From the NCBI GenBank assembly GCA_023228285.1, contig JALOBM010000016.1, forward strand, positions 1 to 40,641: 40,641 bases of DNA, in the 5' to 3' direction. Source of the stretch: Candidatus Cloacimonadota bacterium (GTDB taxonomy: Bacteria > Cloacimonadota > Cloacimonadia > Cloacimonadales > Cloacimonadaceae). Below, piece by piece: positions 8,907 through 16,866 of this stretch. Below the pieces are notes generated by a model that had not been told where the DNA came from, did not search any database, and worked only from the letters and a program-made list of their open reading frames with translations. Numbering within the stretch: the stretch's first letter is position 1; every line of letters starts with the position of its first letter. Made by a program: the position numbers and the translations under genes.

Positions 8907-9611
8907 CTAAGATGGTTGTTGAGACGAATTGAATGATGTGCTAATGTGAGTGGCAGACACCAATACTCCAAAACCTCGTGCCACTTGTTTACCCAAAGCC
9001 AAGTAGTCCGGTATTTTGAAGTTCATGGAAAATCTTCCCGTAAAACAATGCATGGGGATGTTATGAAAATTGCGGGATACAGTATTGAACGAGCCTTCCA
9101 CTTCTACGGCATCCATATCCGGAACAGTGTACGAGAAAGCCTTGGAAATGGTGAGCAGATTGCCACGCAGGATCTTTAGTAAGCGGGCATTTTGGTCGAT
9201 GGTGGTGGTCTTGATATATTCCCTGTAGTTCTCCTGGTTCAAAGCCATCCAGGGAGAGAGAAACCGGTAGGATTGCATGTCCTCACATTGGCCGAATTCT
9301 TCTTGGCGGATATCCACCAAAATCTCGTTTGCTGGCATGTAGCTATTCCCAATCCTGATATTATGGTTATCCAGGATTATCCTTTTCAGGGAATTTACTC
9401 CCTCTCCGATTCCGATCAAAGCAGGATGGCCCTTGTATATCCTATATTGAATACCAGGATACCTATAAGCGCTCTCGCCAGGTTCAGGATGATTGTGAAA
9501 GATGGAATCATCTGCATATTTATGGGTGAAATATCCGCGTAACTTGGGGATATCGAAGGCTTTCAGTTCAAGATCCGTGAATGCCACCAACACATATTCC
9601 ACTGTAATCAT
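8907..9611 (-). CDS. cas6: Cas6 crRNA endoribonuclease (Cas6b-like)
   Basis: First gene of the operon, 234 residues from the chosen start. Cas6 cuts the precursor transcript within each repeat to leave the 8-nt handle. The C-terminal stretch GKQVARGFGVLV is the glycine-rich loop of Cas6-type RAMPs. The ATG at 9611 is preferred because AGGAG lies seven bases before it (TAGAACATCTCCT on the plus strand). A longer reading frame to 9683 lacks such a site and begins with a low-complexity basic stretch. The sequence is divergent from classical Cas6, and position supports the Cas6b-like call. Confidence 0.85.
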   Translation of the reverse strand: MITVEYVLVAFTDLELKAFDIPKLRGYFTHKYADDSIFHNHPEPGESAYRYPGIQYRIYKGHPALIGIGEGVNSLKRIILDNHNIRIGNSYMPANEILVDIRQEEFGQCEDMQSYRFLSPWMALNQENYREYIKTTTIDQNARLLKILRGNLLTISKAFSYTVPDMDAVEVEGSFNTVSRNFHNIPMHCFTGRFSMNFKIPDYLALGKQVARGFGVLVSATHISTSFNSSQQPS

Positions 9612-9663
9612 AGAACATCTCCTCTTTCTTTTTTTGTGGGTGCAAACTACCAACGATTTTGCT

Positions 9664-9691
9664 CTTATAGAATACAATAACATAATTGTAA
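9664..9691 (-). promoter_or_regulatory. Candidate promoter of the cas operon
   Basis: On the minus strand TTACAA (9691-9686) is followed after 16 bases by TATAAG (9669-9664), giving a sigma70-like pair 53 bases before the cas6 ATG. The surrounding DNA is AT-rich. Only pattern matching supports this call. Confidence 0.4.
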
Positions 9692-9875
9692 CACTATTGT
9701 ATGGGTGTCAAGCACAAAAAGTGTTCAAGTCCACAATTGAACCTTTTTTCTGTTGAAATATATCCACAGTTGGAATACATTGGGCTATTATTTTCCACTG
9801 TCTGCCCTGCATTGATCAATATCTTTCGCACTAACCCAAAACGGTCATCAGAAGCAAAGCAACTCTCTATGGCAC

Positions 9876-9905
9876 AATCTCCTTCCCCTGTTACTGAAGG
9901 AGATT
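9876..9905. repeat. 10-bp perfect hairpin beside palindromic repeat A
   Basis: AATCTCCTTC (9876-9885) and GAAGGAGATT (9896-9905) form a perfect 10-bp stem with a 10-nt loop. It ends two bases before the 62-bp palindrome at 9908. No T-tract follows. It lies in the roughly 600-base gap between cas6 and tRNA-Arg, where no gene is supported. Confidence 0.6.
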
Positions 9906-9907
9906 TG

Positions 9908-9969
9908 AAGCAGATATAAAGCTGTTATAAAGCAGTGGTCACTCGATGATAACCCGATGATATCTGCTT
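9908..9969 (-). repeat. 62-bp palindromic intergenic repeat, copy A
   Basis: One of four intergenic elements of identical length in this window. The termini AAGCAGATAT and ATATCTGCTT are perfect 10-bp inverted repeats. Inside, the minus strand carries GTTATCATCGAGTG and ATAAC in the same order as copies B and D. Copy A is inverted relative to B and D. No open reading frame is involved. Confidence 0.85.
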
Positions 9970-10000
9970 TATCTCTGCTTAATGTATGAAGGGTGAATGG

Positions 10001-10099
10001 CACGCAGATTGCGCAGATCAAACTGATTTACACAGATTATTGAGGGGTGAAGGAGACGGATCGAATTCTCATCGCAGTACCACCAACTGCAACACTGCA
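10001..10099. repeat. Degenerate dispersed repeat block, copy 1
   Basis: Contains CACGCAGATTGCGCAGAT (10001-10018) and a 27-base segment (10073-10099) ending AACTGCAACACTGCA. Both recur in the same order at 20425-20572 with substitutions (21 of 27 bases match in the second segment). The block lies between palindrome A and the tRNA gene. Its origin is unknown; it may be a decayed non-coding repeat. Confidence 0.6.
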
Positions 10100-10166
10100 G
10101 TACCCATAAATAGCGAGTATATAACCAATTTGAACCTTGACAAAGCCATTCACGACCATTTTTTTA

Positions 10167-10195
10167 TTGACAGAAAAGGCAGCATGGGAAATGAT
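10167..10195 (+). promoter_or_regulatory. Candidate tRNA-Arg promoter
   Basis: TTGACA at 10167-10172 is followed after 17 bases by AATGAT at 10190-10195. This is a perfect -35 and a four-of-six -10, ending 13 bases before the tRNA. The spacing suits a sigma70-type promoter. Confidence 0.5.
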
Positions 10196-10208
10196 GATAA
10201 AACGATGT

Positions 10209-10285
10209 GCGCCCTTAGCTCAATTGGATAGAGCATCTGACTACGGATCAGAAGGTTAGGGGTTCGACTCCCTTAGGGCGTGCCA
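10209..10285 (+). tRNA. tRNA-Arg (anticodon ACG)
   Basis: The 77-base cloverleaf can be read in full: acceptor stem GCGCCCT/AGGGCGT with one G-U pair, D arm GCTC/GAGC, anticodon stem TCTGA/TCAGA around the loop CTACGGA (anticodon ACG), T arm with TTCGACT loop, discriminator G, and an encoded CCA end. A34 would be edited to inosine to read CGU, CGC and CGA, as known for bacterial tRNA-Arg(ACG). Confidence 0.97.
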
Positions 10286-10297
10286 CTTTTTTCTCTT

Positions 10298-10320
10298 GCC
10301 AGCATTTGCTGGCTTTTTTT
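10298..10320 (+). terminator. Intrinsic terminator after tRNA-Arg
   Basis: A 6-bp stem GCCAGC/GCTGGC with an ATTT loop is followed by seven T residues (10314-10320). It would end the tRNA transcript. It finishes only 11 bases before the start codon of the ABC exporter gene. Confidence 0.9.
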
Positions 10321-10331
10321 ATTGGTGCAAT

Positions 10332-12254
10332 ATGGATAAGAAAGAACACAGCGGAAAACGAAGCGGAAACCTGATCCTGCTCTATAGGATGATGTTCCGC
10401 TATTGGCCCTACATCCTTGCCGGACTGGTATTCATGGCTCTGTATGCCTTGTTCAGCGGCGTCAGCATCACAGCACTCATTCCCCTTTTCGACTTTGTGT
10501 TCAATCCAAACAAACCTGAGCTTATTTACCATGATGCACCGCAGATAATTGGCGCGATCAAGGTAGCGCTATCGGACTACATGGCTACACAGGGTTCAAT
10601 CCTGCAGATATCTTCATTATCGGAGCTTGCACCCCTGTGGGAAGATCTGAAAGAAGTGATGTTGTACAGCGATTCATTGTCTCTGTTGTATTTGCTCTGC
10701 ATATCCATAGTCATCGTCATCATATTGAAGAATCTGGCATACTTTGCCAATCGCGGCTTCTTTGTATTGTTGCGCGGCAGAACGATCCGGGATATGCGTG
10801 GGCACATGTTCAGGCGTTATCTGAATCAAAGCCTGGAGTTCTACAGCAAAAATCAAGTGGGGGATGCCATCGTACGCATGGTGAACGACGTGGAGATAGT
10901 CTCCAATCAGTTCATTTTTGCCACCTTCAACAGCATTCGCGATCTCAGTACTGTAGTAGTCTATATGTATATAGCTATCTATCTGAATCCCAAGTTGTTT
11001 GCCTATAGCATCCTGGTAGTGCCGCTACTCACTTTCACCATCGGGTTTTTGGGAAAAAAGATCAAGAAATACTCCCGCCGCATTCAAAACCAGATTTCAG
11101 CGATGTTCAGTGCCGTGGAAGAAGTGTTGAACAGCATCAAAATCGTGAAGGCATTTCGCCGGGAGGACGAGGAGTACCGGGAGTTTTGCAGGATCAATAA
11201 CAAGCATCAGAAGCTGTGGCAAAAAGCACAACTCTACAGCGCAATGAACGTGCCGCTTTCGGAGCTGAATTCCGCCATTACCGGAGTAGTGGTGGTGATC
11301 ATCGGCGGTGGTATGATCCTGGATCCCGCGGGGGATTTTTCCCTGGGAGATTTTACTGCCTTTCTCTTTGCTGTGTTTTCCATGTTGCACCCCATGAAGA
11401 GCATCACTCAGCTCTACACCGAGATCAAGAAAGCCACGGTTTCCCTGGATCGCATCGCCCTGGTACTCAATCAGGAATCCAATATTCAGGACGATGAACA
11501 CGCCGTTAGCAAGACCGATTTCACGCGCTCCATCGAGTTTCGTGAGGTCAGCTTTTGGTACAAACCAGGCAAACCGGTGATCAAGGGCTTGAATCTGGAG
11601 ATACCCAAGGGTAAGAAAATTGCCTTTGTGGGTGCCAGCGGAGGCGGGAAGACCACCGTAACAAACCTGATCAACCGGCTCTACGAAGTGAAAGAGGGGC
11701 AAATCCTGCTGGACGGCATCGATATCCGCCACATCAAGCTGGACGACCTGCGCAATCTCTTTGGCGTGGTGACCCAGGATAGTGTGCTCTTTACCAAGAC
11801 GGTGCGGGAAAACATTTCTTATGGCAGCAAAAAAGAGCTTAGCGATGCTGAAATCCGCAGCGCTGCCAGGATCGCTCACGCGGATGAATTCATCGAGACT
11901 TTCCCTGACAGCTACGATCAGATGCTGGATATAAAGGGTTTGAACCTCTCCGGAGGACAAAGGCAGAGGCTTTGCATAGCCCGTGCCATCGTGGGAAATC
12001 CGCCCATATTGATCTTCGATGAAGCTACCAGCGCATTGGATACGGAGAGTGAACGCATGGTGCAAGATGCCATTGATGAAGCCACCAAAAACCGCACTGT
12101 GATCCTGATCGCACATCGGCTTTCCACCATCCTTGCGGCGGATAAGATTGTGGTGCTGGAAGGCGGCAACATCATCGACAGCGGCAGTCATGAAGAGCTT
12201 TTGCAGCGTTGCGAGAGATATCAGACCCTGTACAATCTACAATTTAATAGCTAA
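10332..12254 (+). CDS. MsbA-like lipid/glycan ABC exporter (TMD-NBD fusion)
   Basis: A 640-residue half-transporter with an N-terminal ABC exporter membrane domain of six predicted helices (roughly residues 20-320) and a C-terminal ATPase. Walker A GASGGGKTT is near residue 435, the signature LSGGQRQR near 539, and Walker B ILIFDEATSALD follows. This architecture is that of MsbA-type lipid A or glycolipid flippases working as homodimers. The ATG at 10332 is chosen because the frame extends upstream only through a TTG inside the terminator; no strong ribosome site precedes it. It heads the glycosyltransferase run, so its cargo is probably the lipid-linked product of those enzymes. Substrate is inferred only. 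Confidence 0.9.
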   Translation: MDKKEHSGKRSGNLILLYRMMFRYWPYILAGLVFMALYALFSGVSITALIPLFDFVFNPNKPELIYHDAPQIIGAIKVALSDYMATQGSILQISSLSELAPLWEDLKEVMLYSDSLSLLYLLCISIVIVIILKNLAYFANRGFFVLLRGRTIRDMRGHMFRRYLNQSLEFYSKNQVGDAIVRMVNDVEIVSNQFIFATFNSIRDLSTVVVYMYIAIYLNPKLFAYSILVVPLLTFTIGFLGKKIKKYSRRIQNQISAMFSAVEEVLNSIKIVKAFRREDEEYREFCRINNKHQKLWQKAQLYSAMNVPLSELNSAITGVVVVIIGGGMILDPAGDFSLGDFTAFLFAVFSMLHPMKSITQLYTEIKKATVSLDRIALVLNQESNIQDDEHAVSKTDFTRSIEFREVSFWYKPGKPVIKGLNLEIPKGKKIAFVGASGGGKTTVTNLINRLYEVKEGQILLDGIDIRHIKLDDLRNLFGVVTQDSVLFTKTVRENISYGSKKELSDAEIRSAARIAHADEFIETFPDSYDQMLDIKGLNLSGGQRQRLCIARAIVGNPPILIFDEATSALDTESERMVQDAIDEATKNRTVILIAHRLSTILAADKIVVLEGGNIIDSGSHEELLQRCERYQTLYNLQFNS

Positions 12255-12264
12255 AGGAGCAGCC

Positions 12265-13200
12265 ATGAAGATTAGCGGTTTTTCCTTTGTACGAAACGGC
12301 GAAAAGCTGTATTACCCTACCGTGGAAGCCATCCGCTCGATATTGCCCATCTGCGATGAATTTGTGATTGCGATCGGTAAAGGAGATGAGGACGATCACA
12401 CACGAGAATTGGTGGCTGCCATCAGAGATCCCAAGATCCGCATCATCGATACTGTGTGGGAAGAAAAGTACTGCCATCGCGGGATGATCAACAGCTATCA
12501 AACCGATATCGCGATGAAGGAGTGCTGCGGCGACTGGCTGTTCTATGTGCAAGCAGACGAAGTGGTGCACGAAAAGTATCTGCCTGCTATCAAAGCCCGC
12601 TGTGAAGAGCTTTTGCATGATACGGAAGTGGAAGGCTTGCTCTTCAAATACCGGCATTTTTGGGGCGATTATCGGCATTATCACAGTGGTCACGGCTGGT
12701 ATCCCTGGGAGATACGCATCGTACGGAATCTGCCCAATATTCATTCGTACCAAAGCGCGCAATCTTTCCGCTGGTTCGAACACTACGACAATCCGCGTCA
12801 GGAAACCGGAACCCGCAAGCTGAAAGTAGCAAGCGTGGATGCATACATTTACCATTATGGCTGGGTACGGCCGCCGCATCTGATGCAGAATAAACGCCGG
12901 GCGCTGGACAGCGTGCATTGGGGCAAAGCCAGGGCAGAGAACTACTATGCTTCGGTGCCGGATTATTTTGACTATGGGCCTTTGGATCGTCTGGCAATAT
13001 TCACAGAGACTCATCCGGAAGTGATGAAAGACATGATCTCCCGTTTCGATTGGGCCGATAAACTGCAGAGCAGCGGTAAGCCCCATCCCGGCAGAAAGCC
13101 GCATAAACACGAGCGTCTTGGCATTCGCTTGCTGTCGCTGCTGGAAAAGATTACCGGGCCCATTGGTACTTTCAAGAACTACATTGAGCTAAAGCGATGA
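12265..13200 (+). CDS. Family 2-like glycosyltransferase
   Basis: A 311-residue cytoplasmic glycosyltransferase. The N-terminus MKISGFSFVRNGEKLYYP and the following DEFVIAIGKGDEDDHT resemble GT2 enzymes with a GT-A fold, and QADEVVHE (about residue 94) is the position of the nucleotide-sugar DxD-type motif. The ATG at 12265 is supported by AAGGAG at 12254-12259, which overlaps the stop of the exporter gene. The gene is coupled to the next by a four-base ATGA overlap. Donor and acceptor sugars cannot be told from the sequence. Confidence 0.8.
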   Translation: MKISGFSFVRNGEKLYYPTVEAIRSILPICDEFVIAIGKGDEDDHTRELVAAIRDPKIRIIDTVWEEKYCHRGMINSYQTDIAMKECCGDWLFYVQADEVVHEKYLPAIKARCEELLHDTEVEGLLFKYRHFWGDYRHYHSGHGWYPWEIRIVRNLPNIHSYQSAQSFRWFEHYDNPRQETGTRKLKVASVDAYIYHYGWVRPPHLMQNKRRALDSVHWGKARAENYYASVPDYFDYGPLDRLAIFTETHPEVMKDMISRFDWADKLQSSGKPHPGRKPHKHERLGIRLLSLLEKITGPIGTFKNYIELKR

Positions 13201-14066
13201 AAGCAGTTGACGGCATTCAGAAAGACAGGATAAGCATTGTTATCACAGTATATAACCGTTTGAACCTGTTGCGAAAATGCCTGCAATCCATATTGTGGCA
13301 GAGCCGGATGCCATATGAAGTGGTGTTGAGCGATGATGGCTCCGAGGAAGATCCGCTGCCGATTCTGAGAGAATTTCGGGAGAAATTTAGCGGTAAGACA
13401 CGTTATGTGCGGCAGGAACATCAGGATTTCAGAGCAGCGCGGGTACGCAACAACGGTGTTTCCGTATGCAGCGGCGACATCATAGTATTTCTGGATCAGG
13501 ATATCGTGATTCCCCCAAAGTATCTGGAGAGCATTTTGCAGTCACTGAAGGAGGGGCGCTTCCTAAGCGGATACCCCGTGCGCCTTAGCAAGAAGCAGAC
13601 TGAGGCATTGCTGCAGCAAGACCTTACCCGCAGATCATTTAAAGATCTGGTCTCAACAGAGCAATACCGAAAGATCCGGCAGCAATGGCGCAAAGACTAT
13701 TTCTATTATATCACGCAGTCTCTTGGGTTGCCCTATTGCAAAGGGGTAAAGCTTCGCAGCGGAGTCTCGGCAATGCATTTGCCAGATTACCAAAGGGTAA
13801 ATGGATTTGATGAAAGCTTTGTGGGTTGGGGAAATGAGGATGATAACCTGGGTAAAAGGCTGAAAGCAAGCGGCCGGGTGGGTTATAACTTCGTAAAGGA
13901 TCACTTTCCATTGCACTTGTATCACGAGCCTTATCACACAGAAGGCGAGCGGCGCAATAGGAATCATGCCAGAAAGAAGGCGGATCTCATCACAAAGACA
14001 TCGTTCTATTGCGATATGGGGTTAGACGCCCGTCGGGATGACCTTTTAGTGGATATGGGGGACTAG
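13197..14066 (+). CDS. GT2 glycosyltransferase, galactosyltransferase-like C-terminus
   Basis: A 289-residue GT-A enzyme. It starts with the classical ISIVITVYNRLNLLRKCLQS strand-helix, then VVLSDDGSEE, and has IVFLDQDIVIPP as the DxD region (about residue 100). The later VNGFDESFVGWGNEDDNLG segment is the hallmark of the GT2 galactosyltransferase C-terminal domain (Glyco_transf_7C), where the ED acts in catalysis. The start overlaps the previous stop by four bases. It probably extends a surface glycan; the specific linkage is unknown. Confidence 0.9.
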   Translation: MKAVDGIQKDRISIVITVYNRLNLLRKCLQSILWQSRMPYEVVLSDDGSEEDPLPILREFREKFSGKTRYVRQEHQDFRAARVRNNGVSVCSGDIIVFLDQDIVIPPKYLESILQSLKEGRFLSGYPVRLSKKQTEALLQQDLTRRSFKDLVSTEQYRKIRQQWRKDYFYYITQSLGLPYCKGVKLRSGVSAMHLPDYQRVNGFDESFVGWGNEDDNLGKRLKASGRVGYNFVKDHFPLHLYHEPYHTEGERRNRNHARKKADLITKTSFYCDMGLDARRDDLLVDMGD

Positions 14067-14069
14067 CTT

Positions 14070-14780
14070 ATGCAAAAGCTCTCTGCTGTGCTGATCACTA
14101 AAAATGAAAGTGCGAATATCGAGGATTGCCTGAAGAGCATTGCCTGGGTGGATGAGATAGTTGTGTTGGATACCGGCAGCAAGGACGATACTATCGCCAG
14201 AGCAGAGGCTATGGGGGCAAGAGTGGAGCGGTTGGAAACCTGGGAAGGCTTTGGCAAGGCCAAGGGGCAGGCAGTTAGTATGGCAAGTAACGATTGGATA
14301 CTATCCATAGATGCCGATGAACGCTTGAGTCCCAGTCTACAGGAGGAATTGATTGCCCTTCGTGAGCGGGATTTTGAAGGCAAGGCCTGGCATATCAAGC
14401 GCCTTAGTTACTATCTGGGCCGATCGATCCGCTATTGCGGCTGGCAGAAGGATGCTCCCTTGCGGTTGTTTAACCGAAAATATGGTGGCTTCAACGATCT
14501 GCAGGTGCACGAAGGGATTCGCGTAAGCCAGGTAAAAGATACTTGCCGTTTTCTGATGCATCACTATACATATCCTACGGTAGAAAGCCATTTTGAGAAA
14601 ATGCGACATTATAGCGCATTGGCACAGGTGCTCCCGGAAAGCTCCGTCTTTGCCGGACTGAGGGCAGCACACAAGTTTATAAAGATGTATATTCTTCAGC
14701 TTGGTTTTCTGGATGGCTATCCTGGCTATCTGCTATGCAAAAACTCCGCCTGGGGTATATGGCACAAGTATCACCGATGA
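14070..14780 (+). CDS. GT2 glycosyltransferase, WaaE/KdtX-like
   Basis: A 236-residue member of the LPS-core beta-glucosyltransferase group (WaaE/KdtX-like). Features are LSAVLITKNESANIEDCL at the N-terminus, DEIVVLDTGSKDDT, and WILSIDADERLSP with the DAD metal-binding motif near residue 77. The C-terminal part (RLSYYLGRSIRYCGW, then a basic amphipathic region) is typical of this group and probably touches the membrane. It starts three bases after the preceding gene. The role in core oligosaccharide assembly is inferred from family and neighbours. Confidence 0.88.
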   Translation: MQKLSAVLITKNESANIEDCLKSIAWVDEIVVLDTGSKDDTIARAEAMGARVERLETWEGFGKAKGQAVSMASNDWILSIDADERLSPSLQEELIALRERDFEGKAWHIKRLSYYLGRSIRYCGWQKDAPLRLFNRKYGGFNDLQVHEGIRVSQVKDTCRFLMHHYTYPTVESHFEKMRHYSALAQVLPESSVFAGLRAAHKFIKMYILQLGFLDGYPGYLLCKNSAWGIWHKYHR

Positions 14781-15871
14781 AAGAAATTAGGGTATTGCAT
14801 GTAGATACCGAACGCGGTTGGCGGGGAGGTCAGCAACAGGCCTTTTATCTGCATGAAGGTCTGTGCCGGTTGGGTATCAAAAGTGATTTAGTGTGCCGGA
14901 GGGGATCTGAAATGCAGCATCGGCTTAGGCGGGAACATCTGCCGGTGAAGCCCTTGCCCTTTAGGGGAGAGCTGGATCCACTGGCGGCATTTCTGCTGGC
15001 ACGTTATGCCAGGGCAAAGCGATTCAACATTCTGCATTTACACAGCGCACACGCTTTGGGCTGGGGTATAATGGCAAAGCTCTTTGTTCCTTCATTAAAA
15101 ATTGTAGCAGCGCGCAGAGTGGATTTTGCACTATCAAAGAATTTCCTCTCCCGGCTGAAGTATAGGGGTAGATTCACCAATGCTGTAGTGGCGATCTCTG
15201 ATAACATCCGTAATGTGTTGCTGAAAGATGGCGTGACGCCGGACAAAATCCGCCTCATCCATAGCGGAGTGGATGTCACGCGTTTCGATAAGGATCAGGT
15301 ATCACCAGGCTTCAGAGCGCATTGGCAGATACCGGAAGATAGCGTATTGATAGGCACTATAGCCGCATTTGTGTTTCACAAGGATTATCCGAATTTAATC
15401 CAAGCTGCGGCAATAGCGCTCGCTAAAAATCCCAAGCTACACTTTATGGCGGTAGGAACTGGTGAAAGGCTGCAAGCCATGCAGGACTTGGCACAAGAGC
15501 TGGGGATAAGTGAAAAGATTTGCTTTGCGGGTTCTCAAAAGAGTGTAGGCGGCTTTCTGAAAGCATTTGACATCTTTGTGCTGGCATCCAAAAAAGAAGG
15601 TTTGGGCACTTCGGTGTTGGACGCCATGAGTGTTGGTTTACCGGTGATCGGCACCAGAGCAGGCGGTATCCCGGAGATGATAGAGCATGGCATCAGTGGA
15701 ATGTTGGTGGAGAAGCGCAATCCTGATGCTCTGGCAGAGGCGATTTTGACGCTGGCGGAGGATGCATCTCTGCGGCAAAAGCTGGGTGAAGCTGCACTGA
15801 AACGGGTACAGCAGTTTAGCAAAGAGCAGATGACACAGAGAAATCTGGATTTGTATAAAGAACTGTTATGA
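14777..15871 (+). CDS. GT4 glycosyltransferase (WaaG-like)
   Basis: A 364-residue GT-B fold enzyme. The N-terminal domain begins IRVLHVDTERGWRGGQQQAF with the glycine-rich acceptor-side loop. The C-terminal domain carries IRLIHSGVDVTRF, then GTIAAFVFHKDYPNLI, and the nucleotide-sugar binding segment KKEGLGTSVLDAMSVGLPVIGTRAGGIPEMI near residues 275-305 with the E-x7-E motif. The start at 14777 gives an ATGA overlap with the upstream stop; the longer frame to 14735 would run deep into that gene. It probably adds a hexose to the growing oligosaccharide. Confidence 0.9.
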   Translation: MKEIRVLHVDTERGWRGGQQQAFYLHEGLCRLGIKSDLVCRRGSEMQHRLRREHLPVKPLPFRGELDPLAAFLLARYARAKRFNILHLHSAHALGWGIMAKLFVPSLKIVAARRVDFALSKNFLSRLKYRGRFTNAVVAISDNIRNVLLKDGVTPDKIRLIHSGVDVTRFDKDQVSPGFRAHWQIPEDSVLIGTIAAFVFHKDYPNLIQAAAIALAKNPKLHFMAVGTGERLQAMQDLAQELGISEKICFAGSQKSVGGFLKAFDIFVLASKKEGLGTSVLDAMSVGLPVIGTRAGGIPEMIEHGISGMLVEKRNPDALAEAILTLAEDASLRQKLGEAALKRVQQFSKEQMTQRNLDLYKELL

Positions 15872-16866
15872 AGAGAATTTTGATAGTGCAAACCGCCTTT
15901 ATCGGCGATGTGATTTTGATAACTCCGTTGATCCGAGCAGTCCGGGAGCTGTATCCCGATGCGGAAATTGATGCCCTGGTGGTGCCCGGAGCGGCTAAGC
16001 TTTTGCAAAACAACCCCCATCTGCACAATGTGATCAGCTATCCCAAACGCAAATACCCTCTGAAGAGCATGATGCAAGTAGTTCAAATCCTGAAAGCCCG
16101 GCATTTTGACCTGGCGATATCTCCACATAGCTCGGGCAGAACGCATCTGCTGCTATATCTGGCAGGTATTCCGCAGAGAGTGGGCTTCGACAGGGGAACA
16201 ATGCCCTGGCTGCTTACGCTCAAGACAATGCATCCCAAAGGGATTCACAAAGCGCGTAAGAACCTGGAGTTGATGAAACTATTGAGCGAAAGGGAATTTT
16301 CTGTTCAGACCGAGCTCTTCCCTTCAACGCAGGATCAGGAACTGGCTGAGGATTTGCTGATGGTTTTGGAGGGGAATCCGATCATCGCCATGGCGCCCGG
16401 TTCGGTGTGGGCTACCAAATGCTGGCCGGTGGAGTATTACGCATCGCTTGCCGCGGCATTGATGGACAGGGGCTTTAGCATCGTTTTGATTGGCGCTCCG
16501 GAAGACCTACCGAAGTGTGAGATAATCAAAAAAGAATGCCCGGACGCTTTGATCCTGGCTGGCAAAACCAATCTGTTGCAAAGTGCAGCGATACTCTCGC
16601 GCTGCAAAATGCTGATCTGCAACGACAGCGGCGCTCTGCACATAGCCAATGCCATGAAGACCAGAGTTACTGCCTTTTTTGGACCTACGGTACAGCGCTT
16701 TGGATATTTTCCTTTTGGACCAAAAGACAAGGTGTTTGAAGTGGATATTCAGTGCCGTCCCTGCAGCAGTCATGGCCCGCAGAAATGTCCTTTGAAGCAC
16801 CACGATTGCATGCGCAGGATACATTACACGGATGTTTTAAACTACATAGAGGATAGCTTTGCATGA
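15868..16866 (+). CDS. GT9 heptosyltransferase-like protein (WaaF/WaaC family)
   Basis: A 332-residue GT9 protein. It begins RILIVQTAFIGDVILITPLIRAV, as in ADP-heptose:LPS heptosyltransferases. It has AMAPGSVWATKCWP in the middle (the conserved APGS-W-K-W donor region) and LICNDSGALHIANAMKTRVTAFFGPT near residue 250, the signature NDSG-H-A-A-GPT stretch. In diderms these enzymes add L-glycero-D-manno-heptose to lipid A-Kdo or the inner core. It overlaps its neighbours by four bases on both sides. This gene is the best evidence that the cluster builds a lipopolysaccharide-type core. Confidence 0.9.
   Translation: MKRILIVQTAFIGDVILITPLIRAVRELYPDAEIDALVVPGAAKLLQNNPHLHNVISYPKRKYPLKSMMQVVQILKARHFDLAISPHSSGRTHLLLYLAGIPQRVGFDRGTMPWLLTLKTMHPKGIHKARKNLELMKLLSEREFSVQTELFPSTQDQELAEDLLMVLEGNPIIAMAPGSVWATKCWPVEYYASLAAALMDRGFSIVLIGAPEDLPKCEIIKKECPDALILAGKTNLLQSAAILSRCKMLICNDSGALHIANAMKTRVTAFFGPTVQRFGYFPFGPKDKVFEVDIQCRPCSSHGPQKCPLKHHDCMRRIHYTDVLNYIEDSFA

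Noticed and set aside
10296..10331. Upstream TTG start for the ABC exporter
   Set aside because: It would translate through the terminator hairpin, has no ribosome site and adds 12 residues atypical for the family.
11097..12191. A 364-codon open frame antisense to the ABC exporter
   Set aside because: It is a shadow of the exporter's codon pattern; its translation shows no family features and the sense frame has full ABC motifs.
12244..13110. A 288-codon frame antisense to the first glycosyltransferase
   Set aside because: Low plausibility composition and complete overlap with a well-supported gene with ribosome site.
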